Positions 1 through 11,932 of a stretch of DNA of 64,000 bases are shown here, piece by piece. The translations under genes were made by a program, and so were the position numbers. A model generated the notes under the pieces. It had not been told where the DNA came from. It did no database searches and was given only the letters and a program-made list of their open reading frames with translations. The stretch is taken from NCBI GenBank assembly GCA_033439685.1, contig JAUEDM010000002.1, forward strand, positions 248,001 through 312,000, in the 5' to 3' direction. The stretch's first letter is position 1; each line of letters opens with the position of its first letter. This DNA comes from Apodospora peruviana. Taxonomy: Eukaryota > Ascomycota > Sordariomycetes > Sordariales > Lasiosphaeriaceae.

Positions 1-229
1 GCTTGCCAGCTCTACTCGCTATCTATTTTCATGCCAGCCGTACCTAGATAACGATAAGCTGCGCATTGCGTTTCGGCATGAGTACCTAAATAAAACCCCG
101 ATTCGAACTACAGATGTTATGAAATCTATAACGTTATGGGGTGTTCTACAAAAAGATAACAGGACATTGCGTAATGACATGTCCCAGCCATACCAAGTAA
201 AATCGTCCATCCATGACATTGACGGCACA
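1..229. other. Intergenic, no gene seen
   Basis: This is the window edge, downstream (3') of the minus-strand zinc-finger gene that ends at 230. The short open frames here lack coding character, and no RNA gene or repeat was recognised. It probably holds that gene's 3' UTR. Confidence 0.5.
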
Positions 230-2830
230 TCACTGCAGCAGCACCATCATGTCCAAGTGTCTATGAGGGCACCTCTTCGTTTCGTGATCGACCCGATTCC
301 ACTCGGTGCTGAATGACCGTCCACAGCCCCCGAGGCTGCATCTGAACCGGTCCCGCTTCAGTTTCTTGCACCCCGTTTTGGTGTGTTTGTTTCTAGCGCT
401 CAATGTGGCGAAGGTCTTTTCGCAGTGTGGGCAAGTTAAACGCCCTACACCCTGAGGAGATGATGAGGTTGCGAGAGACGGTCTGTGATCACATCAGCAT
501 TGTGATCCGTTTTCTGTCTGGAATAACATGAAACTTACGTGGTGGTGCTACTGTTGTCGATTTCCGAGGTTGTCGGAGCAGATGCTTCATATGTATTGGC
601 GGGACTGCTGCCCGTGTATGTCTGGGTTGAAGACTGTTGGTGATCATCAGAGTGATGATTCATCTCAGATCCCGTCTTAACTGAGGGAGAACCCCCCTTG
701 AGGTGTCCTGCCCCGAAGAAGCGTGTGATGGACAGCGCAGGCAGGAAGTAGGCCTCCAGAGAGGCATAGCTCTTCTCAAATGCGGTATGTAGTCCCGACA
801 CGACTGAGAGAACATTGATGAACTTCTGGCTGTCGAAGCCTTCTTGGAGTCCTACATTGCATCAGTCATGCGTTCAAAGGTATTTCAAATTTGGTTGTCA
901 CACGTACCGAGCAGTGCCAGTATAACGAAACTGATGGCCACCGATGCCATCAACAGGACCACCATGGATGAGAGTGGCGCATCATCTTCGACATGCCAGG
1001 AATGGGGTCCGCTGTTGGGCGGATCTGGGAGCCCGAAAGAGGGGCTCTCAAAGTTCAAAAGCCCTTCCGTGGTCCCTGGGTCTTGGAACATATCAAGCGA
1101 CTCCAGCACAGCCAGGTCATCGTCCAAGGCGCTGAGATCAGGGTCAGGTGGATCTATGAGGTCAAGAGGAGCTGGCGTTCCAACGCCTTCGTGATCTTCC
1201 TGTCGATCGTCGAAGGTGAAAAAGAACTCGGTTGGACTGCGCTCCTCAAGGATAATATGCGGGTCTCTATTCGGGATGCCGTCGTGGTTGTGGCGCTGTG
1301 GACCTGAATGAGATCCGGTTGATGTCTTTGGTACGAGCTTTCTGACAAAGTCTTGAAAAGAGAGAAGAAGCTCGGCGGGAGGAGGCGCGGGGTCCGTTGC
1401 GTGAAGAGCAGGATCGAATCCCCAAAGAGTTGCGGCCACTTCATCAAAGACCGCCTTTCCGTCGTCGTTAAGAAAGAATCTCCACCGGCCCAAGTCTTTC
1501 ACAAACCTGTACGATGATTATTAGCAATGCCCGGTCTCACAGGGTCAAGTTCAACTTACTGCGTGTAGTTGGAGTACGGTTCGATTCGACCAAAGTGAGC
1601 GGTCGCCATGGCATAAGCCGTCATCAATATCGTGAGAACCTCGAATGGCGTCGTCGGTGGAATGTCCTTCATCAAGCGTCGGATGGCACGAGTCCCGCTT
1701 CGCCAGACATGTCGATAATCTGCCAACGGAGCAACGAGCTGGAAGTTGGCGAGAGGCCGCAACTCGGAGCACAGAGTCCTGAAGCGGATGCTCATCTCGA
1801 GGCGGGCTCTACTGCGAGCTGCGGCCATCGACGGGTCAGTGTGGCGTCGAAGCCGGACTTCATGTGTGGCGATTGCGGAGGCCTCGGCATTCCTCCCCAG
1901 TGTTTCCCATAACGCGTTAATGTTGCCAGATCCTTCCTTGTGAAAGAATATAGGAGACCCGGGAGGCTCGCCGCGGCTCGAACCACACATTGCGCAGGCG
2001 CCCTGCCCAAAATCGTGACCGAAGCAACCGTATTCCTCGTGAAGGAATACCATCGCCGTTGGAGAGAGATTCATTGGAGAGATATTGTACTCCTCTGGGG
2101 AGACATAGGAGCAGAGTGTTAAATAATCCCAGACATTCCTGAAACCGAACTCCCGCAGTGACGAGGCTGCATCGGAACAACTCTTTCGATCCTTGTTCAT
2201 AGCGGCGGCGAGAACAGCAAGCAGTAGTGTCGGATATAGTAGGAGGCTCGGATAATCTGGGAGATCCCAACCCGGCTCTGATATTTCAAAGAAGATGTCC
2301 AGTTTTTTAGCAGCCTCAAGTTCCATCAGCTGTGCTGAGCAGACTCCTTCGTCAGAGAGAATTTCTGCAATTTCAGCCAGAGGAGTCCCAGGGTAAAAGG
2401 AGAGACTTCCAGTGGCCAGTGATTGTGCTAACTTCGAGCCGCGGTCATTGGATCGGAAAATATATCGAAATATTTCGGGTTGACAATGTCGGATAGCCTG
2501 CTTAAGAAGAGGCTTCATTGCAGTATTATCGAGGGTACGCCTGGCTGCAAAGGCTTTTACGCCTCTCATGTGGCCAAGGTGAATAGATGCCATCAGACAA
2601 TCCTTTGGATCAGCTTCACCTCCAAAAAGGAAATTCCAACGCCAAATGCACCCAGACTTGCCGTGTTGGTCTTCCAAATAGCGGGCGAACGATGCATAGT
2701 TTTCCTGGTCCAGCAAATTCCTCAGTCCTAGTTGTGTGTCGTCGTCGCAATTGCAAAGAATACATCCATTCGAGAAACAACCCGCGTGAAACATATGTGC
2801 ACGCCGATAACTAAAGGTAAAACGGGACAT
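230..2830 (-). CDS. C2H2 zinc-finger protein with internal hydrophobic segment
   Basis: Four exons are read on the minus strand: 2830-1560, 1506-908, 851-539 and 482-230. The introns are GT-AG and 53-56 nt long. The exons total 2436 nt (811 aa) with all phases consistent. Residues 1-600 match no family I recognise. A hydrophobic stretch of about 22 residues (VVLLMASVAISFVILALLG) lies near residues 600-622, just before intron 2. The last exon encodes two C2H2-type fingers: CPHC...H in a short form, then CSLGGC...H...C. The ATG at 2830 is preferred because the in-frame codons upstream (to 2926) look like 5' UTR. DNA binding is suggested by the fingers, but a membrane-like segment in the same chain is unusual. 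Stopping at the end of exon 2 or exon 3 would lose the fingers, so a model without introns 2 and 3 would miss the domain. Confidence 0.8.
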
Positions 2831-3959
2831 TGTATTCAACGAGTGAGTGAAGATGGAGAAGGGTGTAGTGCAACAGGCTGAGCAGCAAGCAAGTGTGATG
2901 GAAGAAAAGATCCAGGATGCACACACAAAGTAAAGTGGATGAAGGTCGGGAAGCTTAGAACGTGGATGAAGAAATCATCTCCAACGCCAGTGTTAAATGT
3001 TGGATTCTGGGAAAAGATAGAAAGCCTGCGCTCTGTGCCAATCCCATTTCCATGCAAACTCCAGGCACACCTCAACGTGGCTGTGCCAATGCAAGAATCA
3101 GGAATTGGGAACCCAGCGGCTTTTCCACCACCTCACCTTCCCCAATCACCCGCAACCCTGTTACGCCTTGGCAGGTTGCCTCACACACCCGCAGGCGCCA
3201 CATTCCTGAAAGCTGCATGCAGACACGTCGTCATGCCTGCCGCCTGAGTATTGCTGCTAATTCGTCGCCTCGTCCCCAAAGGACGGCCGGCATCCCACCG
3301 ACCTGGCTGCAAGTTTCAGGAATTCTCGTCAGGACATTATGGTTACGTACCGCTCTAGGTACAAGTCCCCCCGGGTCCTTCAAAATTTGGCCATCGCCTG
3401 TAAAGGCCTCGCTGAGGCTGCATGCCTTCATCTAGGTCAATCCAGCTGCTCAACGGACCAAATCAAACCCATTTCTTTTTTTTTTTTTTTTTTTGCCAGC
3501 ACTGGTTGCAAGTACGGGTCAGTCGGTACATGCGTGTGTCACTTCGGTGAGCATGACAGTGCCTGCTCTTGGCGAACATGAACATGTTGGAGTCTTGCAT
3601 ACCAGGTAGTGGGCTGGTGGCACTGGTCCGGCCGGCAGCCTGTGAGAGAAGAACTTGAAGTGTCCAGATGCCATGATCGCAAGACAAAACTGACGAGAAA
3701 CACACTCCACATCAGTATAACGCGATTTTGCTGGTAATATAAGACTGTCAAGAGTATGGTTTCGGTGTTCCCCTGAAGTGACCTGGTGGGCAAGTGAAGG
3801 TTCGGAGAAAAAAGAGGTATGCAGGATATCGATCCCGAATGCATGTCAGAGGTGGTGTGCATGGTGCTGGCCTCTCGGAGCATGCAGCTAATAATGCAAC
3901 CCTTATTAGCTGACGTCGAAGCCAGCCCCAGCCAGTCCCAGCCAACACGACCAACCATT
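2831..3959. other. Intergenic region, no gene seen
   Basis: This is the 5' side of the zinc-finger gene. Several short open frames overlap on both strands without splice support or a recognisable family. A run of 18 T lies at about 3477-3494. A phrase at about 3090-3115 (AATCAGGAATTGGGAACCC) resembles the core of the repeats that start at 3966. Confidence 0.5.
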
Positions 3960-3965
3960 GTGTTG

Positions 3966-4345
3966 AGATTCAGGAATCGGGAATCAGGTGCCCGGAGTCA
4001 GCAAGTGCAAAATTCGTAAACCTATTAGAAGCCGCGAAACACCGCCAACTATTGGTGCTAAAAGTCAGGAATCAGGAATCACGTACCCGAAATCAACAAC
4101 TGCATAACTACAAATCTGGAAGCCGTGAGACACCACCATCTATTGATGCCATAACTTCATAAATTCAGGAATCAGGAATCGGGTACCCGCAATCATCAAC
4201 AGCCACAACCACAAACGTCGGAGGCTTCGTCCACCAGTACTCAAGTTAACAGGAGACATTTATTAATCATTCTTCATGCACCAAGAGAGATATGTGGTTA
4301 CATAGGAAACTTAGCAAGCTTTAGGAGTCAGGAATCAGGAACTAG
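3966..4345. repeat. Degenerate tandem repeat, about 95-100 bp unit
   Basis: Three head-to-tail copies each start with CAGGAATC(G/A)GGAATCA (at 3971, 4066 and 4166). Each continues with a GTRCCCG phrase, a run similar to AATCAACAACTGCA, and GAAGCCGNGARACACC. Spacing is 95 then 100 bp. A fourth start (AGTCAGGAATCAGGAA) is at about 4326. Copies differ by substitutions and small indels. No coding potential is seen. This could be an old minisatellite or the remains of a larger element. Confidence 0.65.
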
Positions 4346-5010
4346 GAGCCAAAATCGGAACACCACGATCATTTCTGACCACCAGGTCTCCCCCAGTGTT
4401 CTCGATGGCCTTCTCTATGTTGTATAAAGTGAAGTAAAGCGGCGGGACGTTACCTGTTGATAGATCATTATCGTCGTCGACAGCTTGATGATTGCTCTCC
4501 ATTCCACCCTGAAATCCGACCCCTGAAGCACCCGTCACTCAACATAACCATCATTGTCAACAGTTCGCTTTCTGTTCCCGACTTACGCCACAACCTACGA
4601 GTAGCTTCTTTCTCACGATCTTCTCCCGAAAAAGCCACAAATACGTACTCCTCTCACCGAGAAATATGGATAAAAGGGGCAACGGCAGCGGCAGCAAAAC
4701 AAGCAAAGCGTCAGCGCAAAAGACGTGAGCTACCCCCTTTATCCATAGCACAGAGAGCTTCTTACCTGTCTAACATCGATATCATACAGTTCGTCCAGAA
4801 CAGCTGCAGCGAAGGATGATACTTGCTGTGTCAGTCTCCAGAAAGACCCCGTGGCCACACAGAGTGCTGAGTCTTTCTCTCCCAATAGTGCCTTCACCAA
4901 AAAGAAAGAGCGGGACATCGCGTTGTTGCACATTGGGGCTTGGTGTTCGTCGACGAATGAGACAGGTCCTGGAAACGAGAAGAACGTCAATGGGGGGGAA
5001 ATAAGGCAGA
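4335..5010 (-). other. Possible remnant of a multi-exon gene
   Basis: An exon-like block at about 4771-4954 (minus) is bounded by a good acceptor (pyrimidine-rich, ending TTTCCAG) and a CAG/GTAAGA donor. It reads as a plausible helical peptide containing FFLVKALLGEKDSALCV and FAAAVLDELYDI. A second block at about 4456-4525 also has an acceptor (TGCTTCAG) and a donor (CAG/GTAACG). A 67-codon open frame ends at 4335. I could not join these into one convincing gene or find a start, and no family was recognised. It may be a decayed gene or chance. Confidence 0.3.
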
Positions 5011-5479
5011 TGAATTACGGGCATGATGAATAATTTCACAAACCTCGAGACGAAGGACAGCTCAGAAGAAATAAGGATAATGGAGTGAAGCCAGATACTT
5101 AGGAGTCTGCAGGGACACGAGAGATATTGAGAAATATGCGAAACCACTGCACCCCTGAGTGAGCCCCTTGTTCAATGCTATCTATATGACCCAATACCCA
5201 ATACCCAATGCGAACATGACTTCATTTCCAAATTCTTCATTATTCTAAATGCAATGCCCCATTTCGTTCATCTCCACCCTCAAAACCCGAGCAAAATCAA
5301 AAGCAGGCCGCACGTGCGGCATAAGGACAAGTTGATGGCAAGAAAGACACCCATCCTACAGTCATCATTCGGCTCAATCCTCTTAAGGACCCCCGTGACG
5401 ATATACGGACGGAAATTGCCAACTTGCACAACCCAAACCCTTACCCCATCCCTCACTCACTCTCACCACAAACTAATAC
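5011..5479. other. Intergenic, no gene seen
   Basis: This lies downstream of the minus-strand gene ending at 5480. It contains a short direct repeat (CCCAATACCCAATACCCAATGC, at about 5190-5211). Nothing else is recognisable. Confidence 0.5.
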
Positions 5480-6209
5480 TCAGTAGAAAGAGTAAGACGA
5501 ACGACCGCTCCCACCAGGTCTGCGACTCCCGACCCCAACGGAACTGATACTGTCCCCGGGCGCAACGCTGCCATCATCGCCCGCCTCGGCCTCAACAATC
5601 CAATCCGGGTCCTCGAACCCCGTCCCCGCCACGCTCTCCGGCAACGGAACGCCCCGCGCCGAGACGTAGCTGTAACCCGAACTGCTCCCAGCCCTACTAC
5701 CCTCCTGTGGCGGACGGTACGTGCCGGCAGAGACATATGACACGCCGCCACCGCCTCCACCGGGGCGGGAATAGCTCGACCCGGCGTATGACGACGCGGC
5801 ACGAGAGGGCGGCGGTGCCCGAACACCCACGCCGACGGAGGATCCGGCCCCAGAAGACCCATAAGCGGGCTCACATTTAACGAAACCGGAGTCGACGAGG
5901 ACCTGCACGCCTGCTGGCAGGGTCATGTGGCCCGATCCTTTGGCGAGGAGGAGCACGTCCGACTCTGCGCCTGTGCGTTTTCCCGAGAGGAAGACGATGT
6001 TTCGGCAGCCTTTGAAGTCGAATTCGCGCTCGTGGTCTGTTGCGGCGTATTCTTGTGCTGTTGAGCAGCGATCGGAAGGGTAGAAGACTGCGTTGGACTT
6101 GTCGGTCCAGCGACGGCGCTTTTTTTGGACACACGGTTAGTTTTTGTTGTGAGGACTGGAGGGAAAAGGGGTGGAGGAGACATACGAGTTCTTGGGTGCT
6201 GACGACCAT
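5480..6209 (-). CDS. Hypothetical 220-aa Ser/Gly-rich protein
   Basis: Two exons (6209-6186 and 6118-5480) are joined across a 67-nt intron. The donor is CTC/GTATGT, there is an ACTAAC branch-like site, and the acceptor is AAAAAAAG. The sum is 663 nt (220 aa). The first exon codes only eight residues, so a model starting at the downstream ATG would lose the N-terminus. The N-terminal half is compact and charged, with three Cys (SDRC, KGCR, VKCE). The C-terminal half is low-complexity, rich in Ser, Gly, Tyr and Pro, and ends SSYSFY. No signal peptide or membrane segment is seen. I do not recognise the family. Confidence 0.7.
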
Positions 6210-6982
6210 TTTGATGATTTGTTAATTGCTTGATAGGTGAGTGTTGGGTGTGTGGTCTTGTCGTGTTTATGTGTCTATGTCGTCTTGAATTCCAGGAGTT
6301 CAAGATGCACGATCGATCTCGGGTGAACGGCAGCAGTTTATAAATGAGTCGGGATGATGTTGGTTCATGCCCAAGACAGTTTGGTGTCTAATGCACTGAG
6401 GTGGCTCCATCCCGTTGCCGTCCATCCACCACTGATGCAAGTCCGGGCAGCAATTATGGAGAATCTCGGGCGCGCCGGTTGCCAATGAGCGGCCGAGGCG
6501 AGAGGCCGGGTGGGAATCGGCGCCCAAAGGTGTGCCCAACTCGGCCAACAGGTCAACCTGACGTGTCTGGCCTGACCTGACCTGGCCGGCATTGCTGGGT
6601 CCGCTCGATGGCCTGCAGAAGAGGGCCGGGTCGACTTGGCGATGAAAAGGTAAAAAAGGGGTTGGATCTGGTAAGTTTGTTCTTGGTCCCGCCAGACTGG
6701 CGCTGTGCCGACGACATGCAGCTAGTACCGCGGACCAGGAAACTCGCATGCGCGGCAGAGAGTTATTGGGCGACTGTTGTATGGTGAGCCCGATGGGAGC
6801 CACAGCACGGTGCAGTGAGACCCACAGCTCTCGATACCCCTATTGGTGGTCAGGGCGTGGATCTCGATCTGGACGATGGTTGACCGCAACGCATTAGAAT
6901 CATCTCGTGAGATTTGGTTTGGCCAACATGTGACTGGTGACAGCGGAGTTGCTAAAATAGACAGCTTGGGCTGCTCTAATCA
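6210..6982. other. Intergenic region, probable promoter
   Basis: This holds the 5' side of the 220-aa gene and the 3' end of the membrane-protein gene at 6983. A 167-codon open frame on the minus strand (6300-6803) has no domain or splice support and looks like chance in GC-rich DNA. Confidence 0.5.
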
Positions 6983-8716
6983 TTAAATCGTAGGTCTGCG
7001 CGCTCTCCTCGGTGGAGTCAACGTTCTGGCGTTCTCCCCTTCCACTCTGAATAACGTCGCTGTTGGGGCAGTCCCAGCAAATGAAGGGAACTGCGAGTTT
7101 CCTGTCCCAGGAGACACTGGCCCTGAGCCCTCCTCAACATTATTTCTGGGTCTTCTATCATAGTCCAGACTTCTGCTGGCTGATTGTTGGCCTCGAGATG
7201 GCACCGTATGATGGTGTATCGACCCGTTTCCATTATCATCTCTCCTCAGCTCTGACAGTTCTACGCTCTGCTCCCGTACTGCCCATTTGGTACCTGGGAG
7301 CAGTGGGTAATCGGCGGGCTTGCGAATCGGGAATGCCGTCTTAGAAGTATCGCTGGCGCTGGAATTAACCGGCCCTTGCTCGAGGGACTCTGGGTCTAAA
7401 TGTTCCACGATCATGAAGTAACCGGCAACGAGTAACAGCAATCCCGCTCCGACACAGGGAAACCATTGTCCTGTGATTTATATCATGGGTAATTAGTATT
7501 CGGTGGTATGGTGGTTGAGTGCTGTTTGGACAGTTGTTGCTTACCAATACTGGCAAAGGGTTCTGTTTGGTAGCTAACCTGGGGACTGGCAAAGTTCCTC
7601 TCGCTGATTACGACGAGAAAGAGCAGCACCGCCAGAAAGATTGGAAGCTGAATGAGTCGCAGAAAGGACCTTATCTGGCCGTCGATACGACCAATCATAT
7701 GAGGTGTGGCGTAGTTAGTACCCTCCAGCACCTCATCTTCGTGCCATTCTTTGTAAGATGCATGGAAGCACGCGGCCCAAGTCTTGCGTATTGTGTTCCA
7801 TAGTCTCAGCACTGTAATTATTGATGGAATGCAGCATGCAGCAGCCAGCATCATAGCAGTGCCTACAGGGAGCTTGTCGGGTTCAGGGATGACGTATATG
7901 TTGTTCGCAGAGCCCTGCCGTATTGGAGAGAACGGCCCGAGGCTGATGGAGCAAGTCAACCCGCACGTGAGATTTGTGTCGTAGGGAAAGTCAGCCGCGT
8001 CTGGTGAGAGCTTGCGACCCAAATCATCAAGAACGCAGTCGACGGACTGGATGCGGTAAAACTCGACAAGTAAGCTAATGAGTCCTTCAGATGGATGTAT
8101 GTTGGTCAGCGGGATAATTAACGGCCAGATAATTGGACTAACTGATACAGAGATGATGACACATGATGTACGGATCTGTACTCACCCGCTACCACTATCA
8201 TCGTCCAGACAAAAACGATTTTGCGACCAGGATCACTGAAGTATGTGTTGGACGTCTTTATTGTAAACGGCGCGCACAAGACACCCAGCGCCATCAGCTG
8301 GAATGCTCCATATATGTCCATGTCTGTTGCACCTGTTGACCGATGTGTTAGCTGACGAGAGCTCAGCGGTAGTAATTACAGACAGCTTACCGTCGACGTG
8401 CAAGGCAGCAAGCGCAATGCTGTGTAGCGCCGCCACTGCTGGAAACAGCATCACGATATCCCCAATGAGCGAACTCCTGATCCAGTCGGCCTTTCTGAAG
8501 GCCACGATTCCGACAACGGCACCGTAATATCTTGACGGGAGTCAGCTGTGATTCAGGGGCGGATATGCTTTTTTTTTTCTGAACTTGCATGACCCTCGTT
8601 CCCAGCCCATATTGACCTGAGAGCGGCCACGCGCAAATGACCTTCAAAGCCGATTCCGTGGCATTCACCGTCACTTCTGATGAATTGCGGGCAACGAGGC
8701 TGTTTATCGGCGACAT
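6983..8716 (-). CDS. Fungal integral membrane protein (multipass)
   Basis: Five exons are read: 8716-8589, 8530-8391, 8332-8186, 8084-7545 and 7470-6983. They sum to 1443 nt (480 aa) with all phases in register. Intron 1 is a GC-AG intron (donor AT/GCAAGT, 58 nt). The only GT alternative nearby breaks the frame. About seven hydrophobic segments occur: four in the N-terminal 145 residues, two around residues 210-330 and one near 345-365. The ~115-residue C-terminal tail is hydrophilic. A loop near residues 155-200 contains two Cys and may be extracellular. The N-terminus carries three N-x-S/T sites. It resembles poorly characterised ascomycete membrane proteins; no transport or receptor function can be assigned. 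Confidence 0.8.
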
Positions 8717-9313
8717 GGAGGCGCTAATTACGGACGACCAGACCTAGTCGCTCGTTGAGGGCGTGAGGTTCACTTTGATGCGCATCGTTCTCAGGGACAA
8801 AAGTAGGGCTAGGTGATGAGATTGAGGAGGAAAAGTCAATGGAGTTCAGACTTCCTGCCGCCCCAGTCGTTAAGTCAGGTAGGGGCATTCGTGGCACTGC
8901 AAGACGGGAACGAATACGGAGTATATGGTGGCTGAGCGGTGGACGGCATGCACCATGCCTACACTTGCCGGAACCAATGGGGAAAGGTCGTTCACTGAAG
9001 TTTGGAGCTATCTCCAAGGTGGTGGCGGTGCACAACATCGGCACGCCATCCTGCATATCCAACCCCAGAACATTGGCCAGGTATCAGAATCTCGTGCTAT
9101 CGTCTTTTTCTGCTTGCATGATTGGGCGACCGGAGGTGATATCGGTCAGCGGATGTGGCGTCGGTAAATGCCGCTTCCATTGACCGAAGACTGGAAAGTG
9201 CAGAAATGTCACGACAGCACCAACCTTTTGGACTGCAGTTTCATTGAAGCTCAACACTCCCCAACACTTACATCCAAGCTAACTACTCCAAGTAACCTGA
9301 CCTGAACTGCAAG
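8717..9313. other. Divergent intergenic region, no gene seen
   Basis: This lies between the minus-strand membrane-protein gene and the plus-strand caspase-like gene, so it must hold both promoters. The open frames of about 110 codons on each strand (8724-9062 minus, 8839-9183 plus) are unsupported. Confidence 0.5.
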
Positions 9314-11932
9314 ATGGAGGTCTCCAGCAGTGACAGCTTCCAAGAAGACTGGAGTCTCTCCTCGTCGGCTGTGAGTGGAGTACTGGATGTCGTGCGCGGT
9401 TGCTGAGTCTGGCTTTCCAGCTGACTGTGTTTTAGTCCAGTTTTCCTTCACCCATTTCGTCTGCCTCAACTCACGACACAACGGCATCGGCATGCCACAT
9501 TCGCAACTTTAACAAGGTTGTCGATGCCCTCAAGTCCGTATGTAAATCCGTACCTACCTTATTGAGATTTGGAGAAAAAGAAATGCTAATAAGCATTTCC
9601 CTTTAACTAATAGGCCGCAAACAGAGCCTCTTCAACACCCGGATTATCCCGCTATACATCAGTCCGTGTAATGCTTCTGCAATGGGAGTTTGACGACCTT
9701 GGAGTGAAGAACGAAGTCCAGCAGCTTTCTGAAGTATTTCGCCTGAACTTCGGCTTCAGCGTGGATAGCTGGCAAATCCCTTCAGCAAAGCCAGTGCTCA
9801 AGTTGACTCAGACCATCAGCAACTGGGTTGAGGACTTCGATGGCAAGAACAACTTGTTCGTTCTTTATATGCCGGTCACGGAAAGATTGACGAAGGGCGG
9901 CAGGTCTTGTGGCGCAAGTGAGTAGATGGAATCATCAGCCCCAACGCCGTCGTCTAGGGGCCTACCGTCGTCGAAGACCGTACGCTGACCTGGAATATCC
10001 AGCATTCGGGATACCAATCATGAGCAGTTCGCTGAAATCAAGTGGTCCGCCTGCGAAGACATCCTCCACGAGGCAGTATCCGACACGCTCTTCCTGCTTG
10101 ACTGCTGCTATTCAGCCGGCTCCGCATCTCGGCCCCTGAGAGGCTTTTCTGAAACAATCGCAGCCAGTGGCTTCGACTCTATCGCACCGCCCCCGGGGCC
10201 CCATTCCTTCACACACACGCTGACAACAGTGCTTCGACGGTGGGCATCGGAGTCGACAGCCTTTTCTATTGTCAAGCTCCATACCGAGATCCTGGTCTCC
10301 TTGAAGGAGATGCCGCCTCGACAAATCGCCGGGGGCAGGCACGGGACCTTTGAGTGGCGGCGGACTCCGGTGCATTATATCAGGTCGAGCGATTCGTGTC
10401 CCCCAAGCATTGTTCTGTTCCCTTTACCCGGGGCTTCGACAATTCCGGGCGTTGTTACTCTTCGACATCGCGAAACAGAGAACCGTGACCAAGGTGCACC
10501 TTTGCTACCCAGGGTGATTCTCAGCATCACCTTAACCGACGATCTGCAGCGGGACGACGGCGATGCCTGTCACCGGTGGCTGGCGTCGTTTCCGTTGCCC
10601 ACTACTGATGTGACCGTCGAGGCCGTGTACAGGGGTTTCTCAACCGTGGTCTTGGTCTCTCTGTCCGTCGCAGCCTGGGACCTCTTGCCACAGATTCCTG
10701 GATGCAACTTTGTGTGTTTCGCGACCAGCAAGAATCTTGTTGCCACGTTCAACCACGTTCAACCCCTGGATCCTGGTGTCGACATCGAAAACACGATTGT
10801 TCAAAGTTATGCGGAAAGCATGAACATACGCCGTCAACTGGAGGATGTCCTACATGAAACAAGGGCACTACAGATGGTGCTCACGGCCAACAGTAGCAAA
10901 ACCCACCTCTTTCACTTCCTCATGGAACAGATGAGTAGGTTAACTGGCGTTAATCGTCACCACATATTCACTTCTTCCTCGTGTCATCTCAGACTAACAG
11001 AATCCCCTTCAGATTATACGACAGCGAGCACCAGTCTTCCCAGACAAGACGAGGAGGTCCTTTACACACCTGGGGATCTACTTAAAATGATGGATGTCAA
11101 CCACCTAGCAGTCGCTCACGACGCCCACACGGTCTTGCGAAAAGGTCTCTCCATGGCCCCAGAAGATATTGACCGAGCAGCGCCCGTAATAACGTCACCT
11201 CAGGTAACGGATCTTATAAACAGCCAGGGCTCAAAGACTGTCGTCATTGAGGGCCATCTTGATCTCACACGGTTTGGGAGGGTTACTCCGTTGTCATATG
11301 TCTGTGCAGTACTCTCACAGGCCTTACGAGACCCGGCGCGCGGCCCAACTACGAGTACACGCTGGAGGTCCGGGGGTTTGCGGGATGGGGCAATGGCACG
11401 TAGCCCCGCCGTCGTCCTCGAGTACTTCTGCGGGCTCCATTTGCACGAGGACGATTACCTGCGGGGTCCGCAGGGCTTGATCCGTTGTCTGACCACACAA
11501 CTGATCCTGTCTCTCGTTGCTGGCGGGTGGGTCAGTGACTCCGGACCTTTACACCTGCCCCATCTTGCAAGCAGCCACCAAGAGCGAATGCTCGTGGAAG
11601 AGTTGACTCTGGATTCGGTGTGCCGCCTCTTTGTGGAATTGACGCGACTAGTCCCCCACGGGATACCTATCTACTGCATTGTCGATTCTCTGTCAGCGTA
11701 CGAGTACGAAGAAATGTGGGTGAAGGATTATACGACAGTGTTGAAAACATTTCAGCAAGCGACAAATAGACCAAGCCCGCGCTGGGAATCTGGTCACGAA
11801 AGTTTCAAGCTCATCCTCACCAGCCCGACGACATTTCGCTCGCTCGACAGTATTCTTGTTATCGCCCCAGAACACTGGGTATCTCTGCGCGAGTACGACA
11901 GGAAGATCGGGGAATGGCGTGCAAGCACCTAG
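9314..11932 (+). pseudogene. Caspase-like/NTPase-like protein, one-base frameshift
   Basis: Four exons are read: 9314-9370, 9436-9537, 9614-9917 and 10003-11932. All have canonical introns and matching phases except for one break. The N-terminal module looks caspase-like: a β-strand VRVMLLQWE, a His-containing YAGHG motif, then LLFLLDCCYSAG-type text with the candidate catalytic Cys (DCCYS, about 10097). Exon 3 reads in one frame to LFVLY. The YAGHGKIDEG motif then continues one base out of phase at 9864-9871, as if one T were missing. Downstream, a 640-residue frame is intact. It carries a hydrophobic Asp-ended strand (IYCIVDS, Walker-B-like) and VVLEYFCGLH, as in degenerate fungal NACHT/STAND-like modules, but no clear P-loop. 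It probably had a role in regulated cell death or nonself response; this is inference. A sequencing error is the alternative to a pseudogene. Confidence 0.7.

Noticed and set aside
6300..6803. 167-codon minus-strand frame upstream of the 220-aa gene
   Set aside because: No domain, no splice context, amino-acid text without structure; probably promoter DNA.
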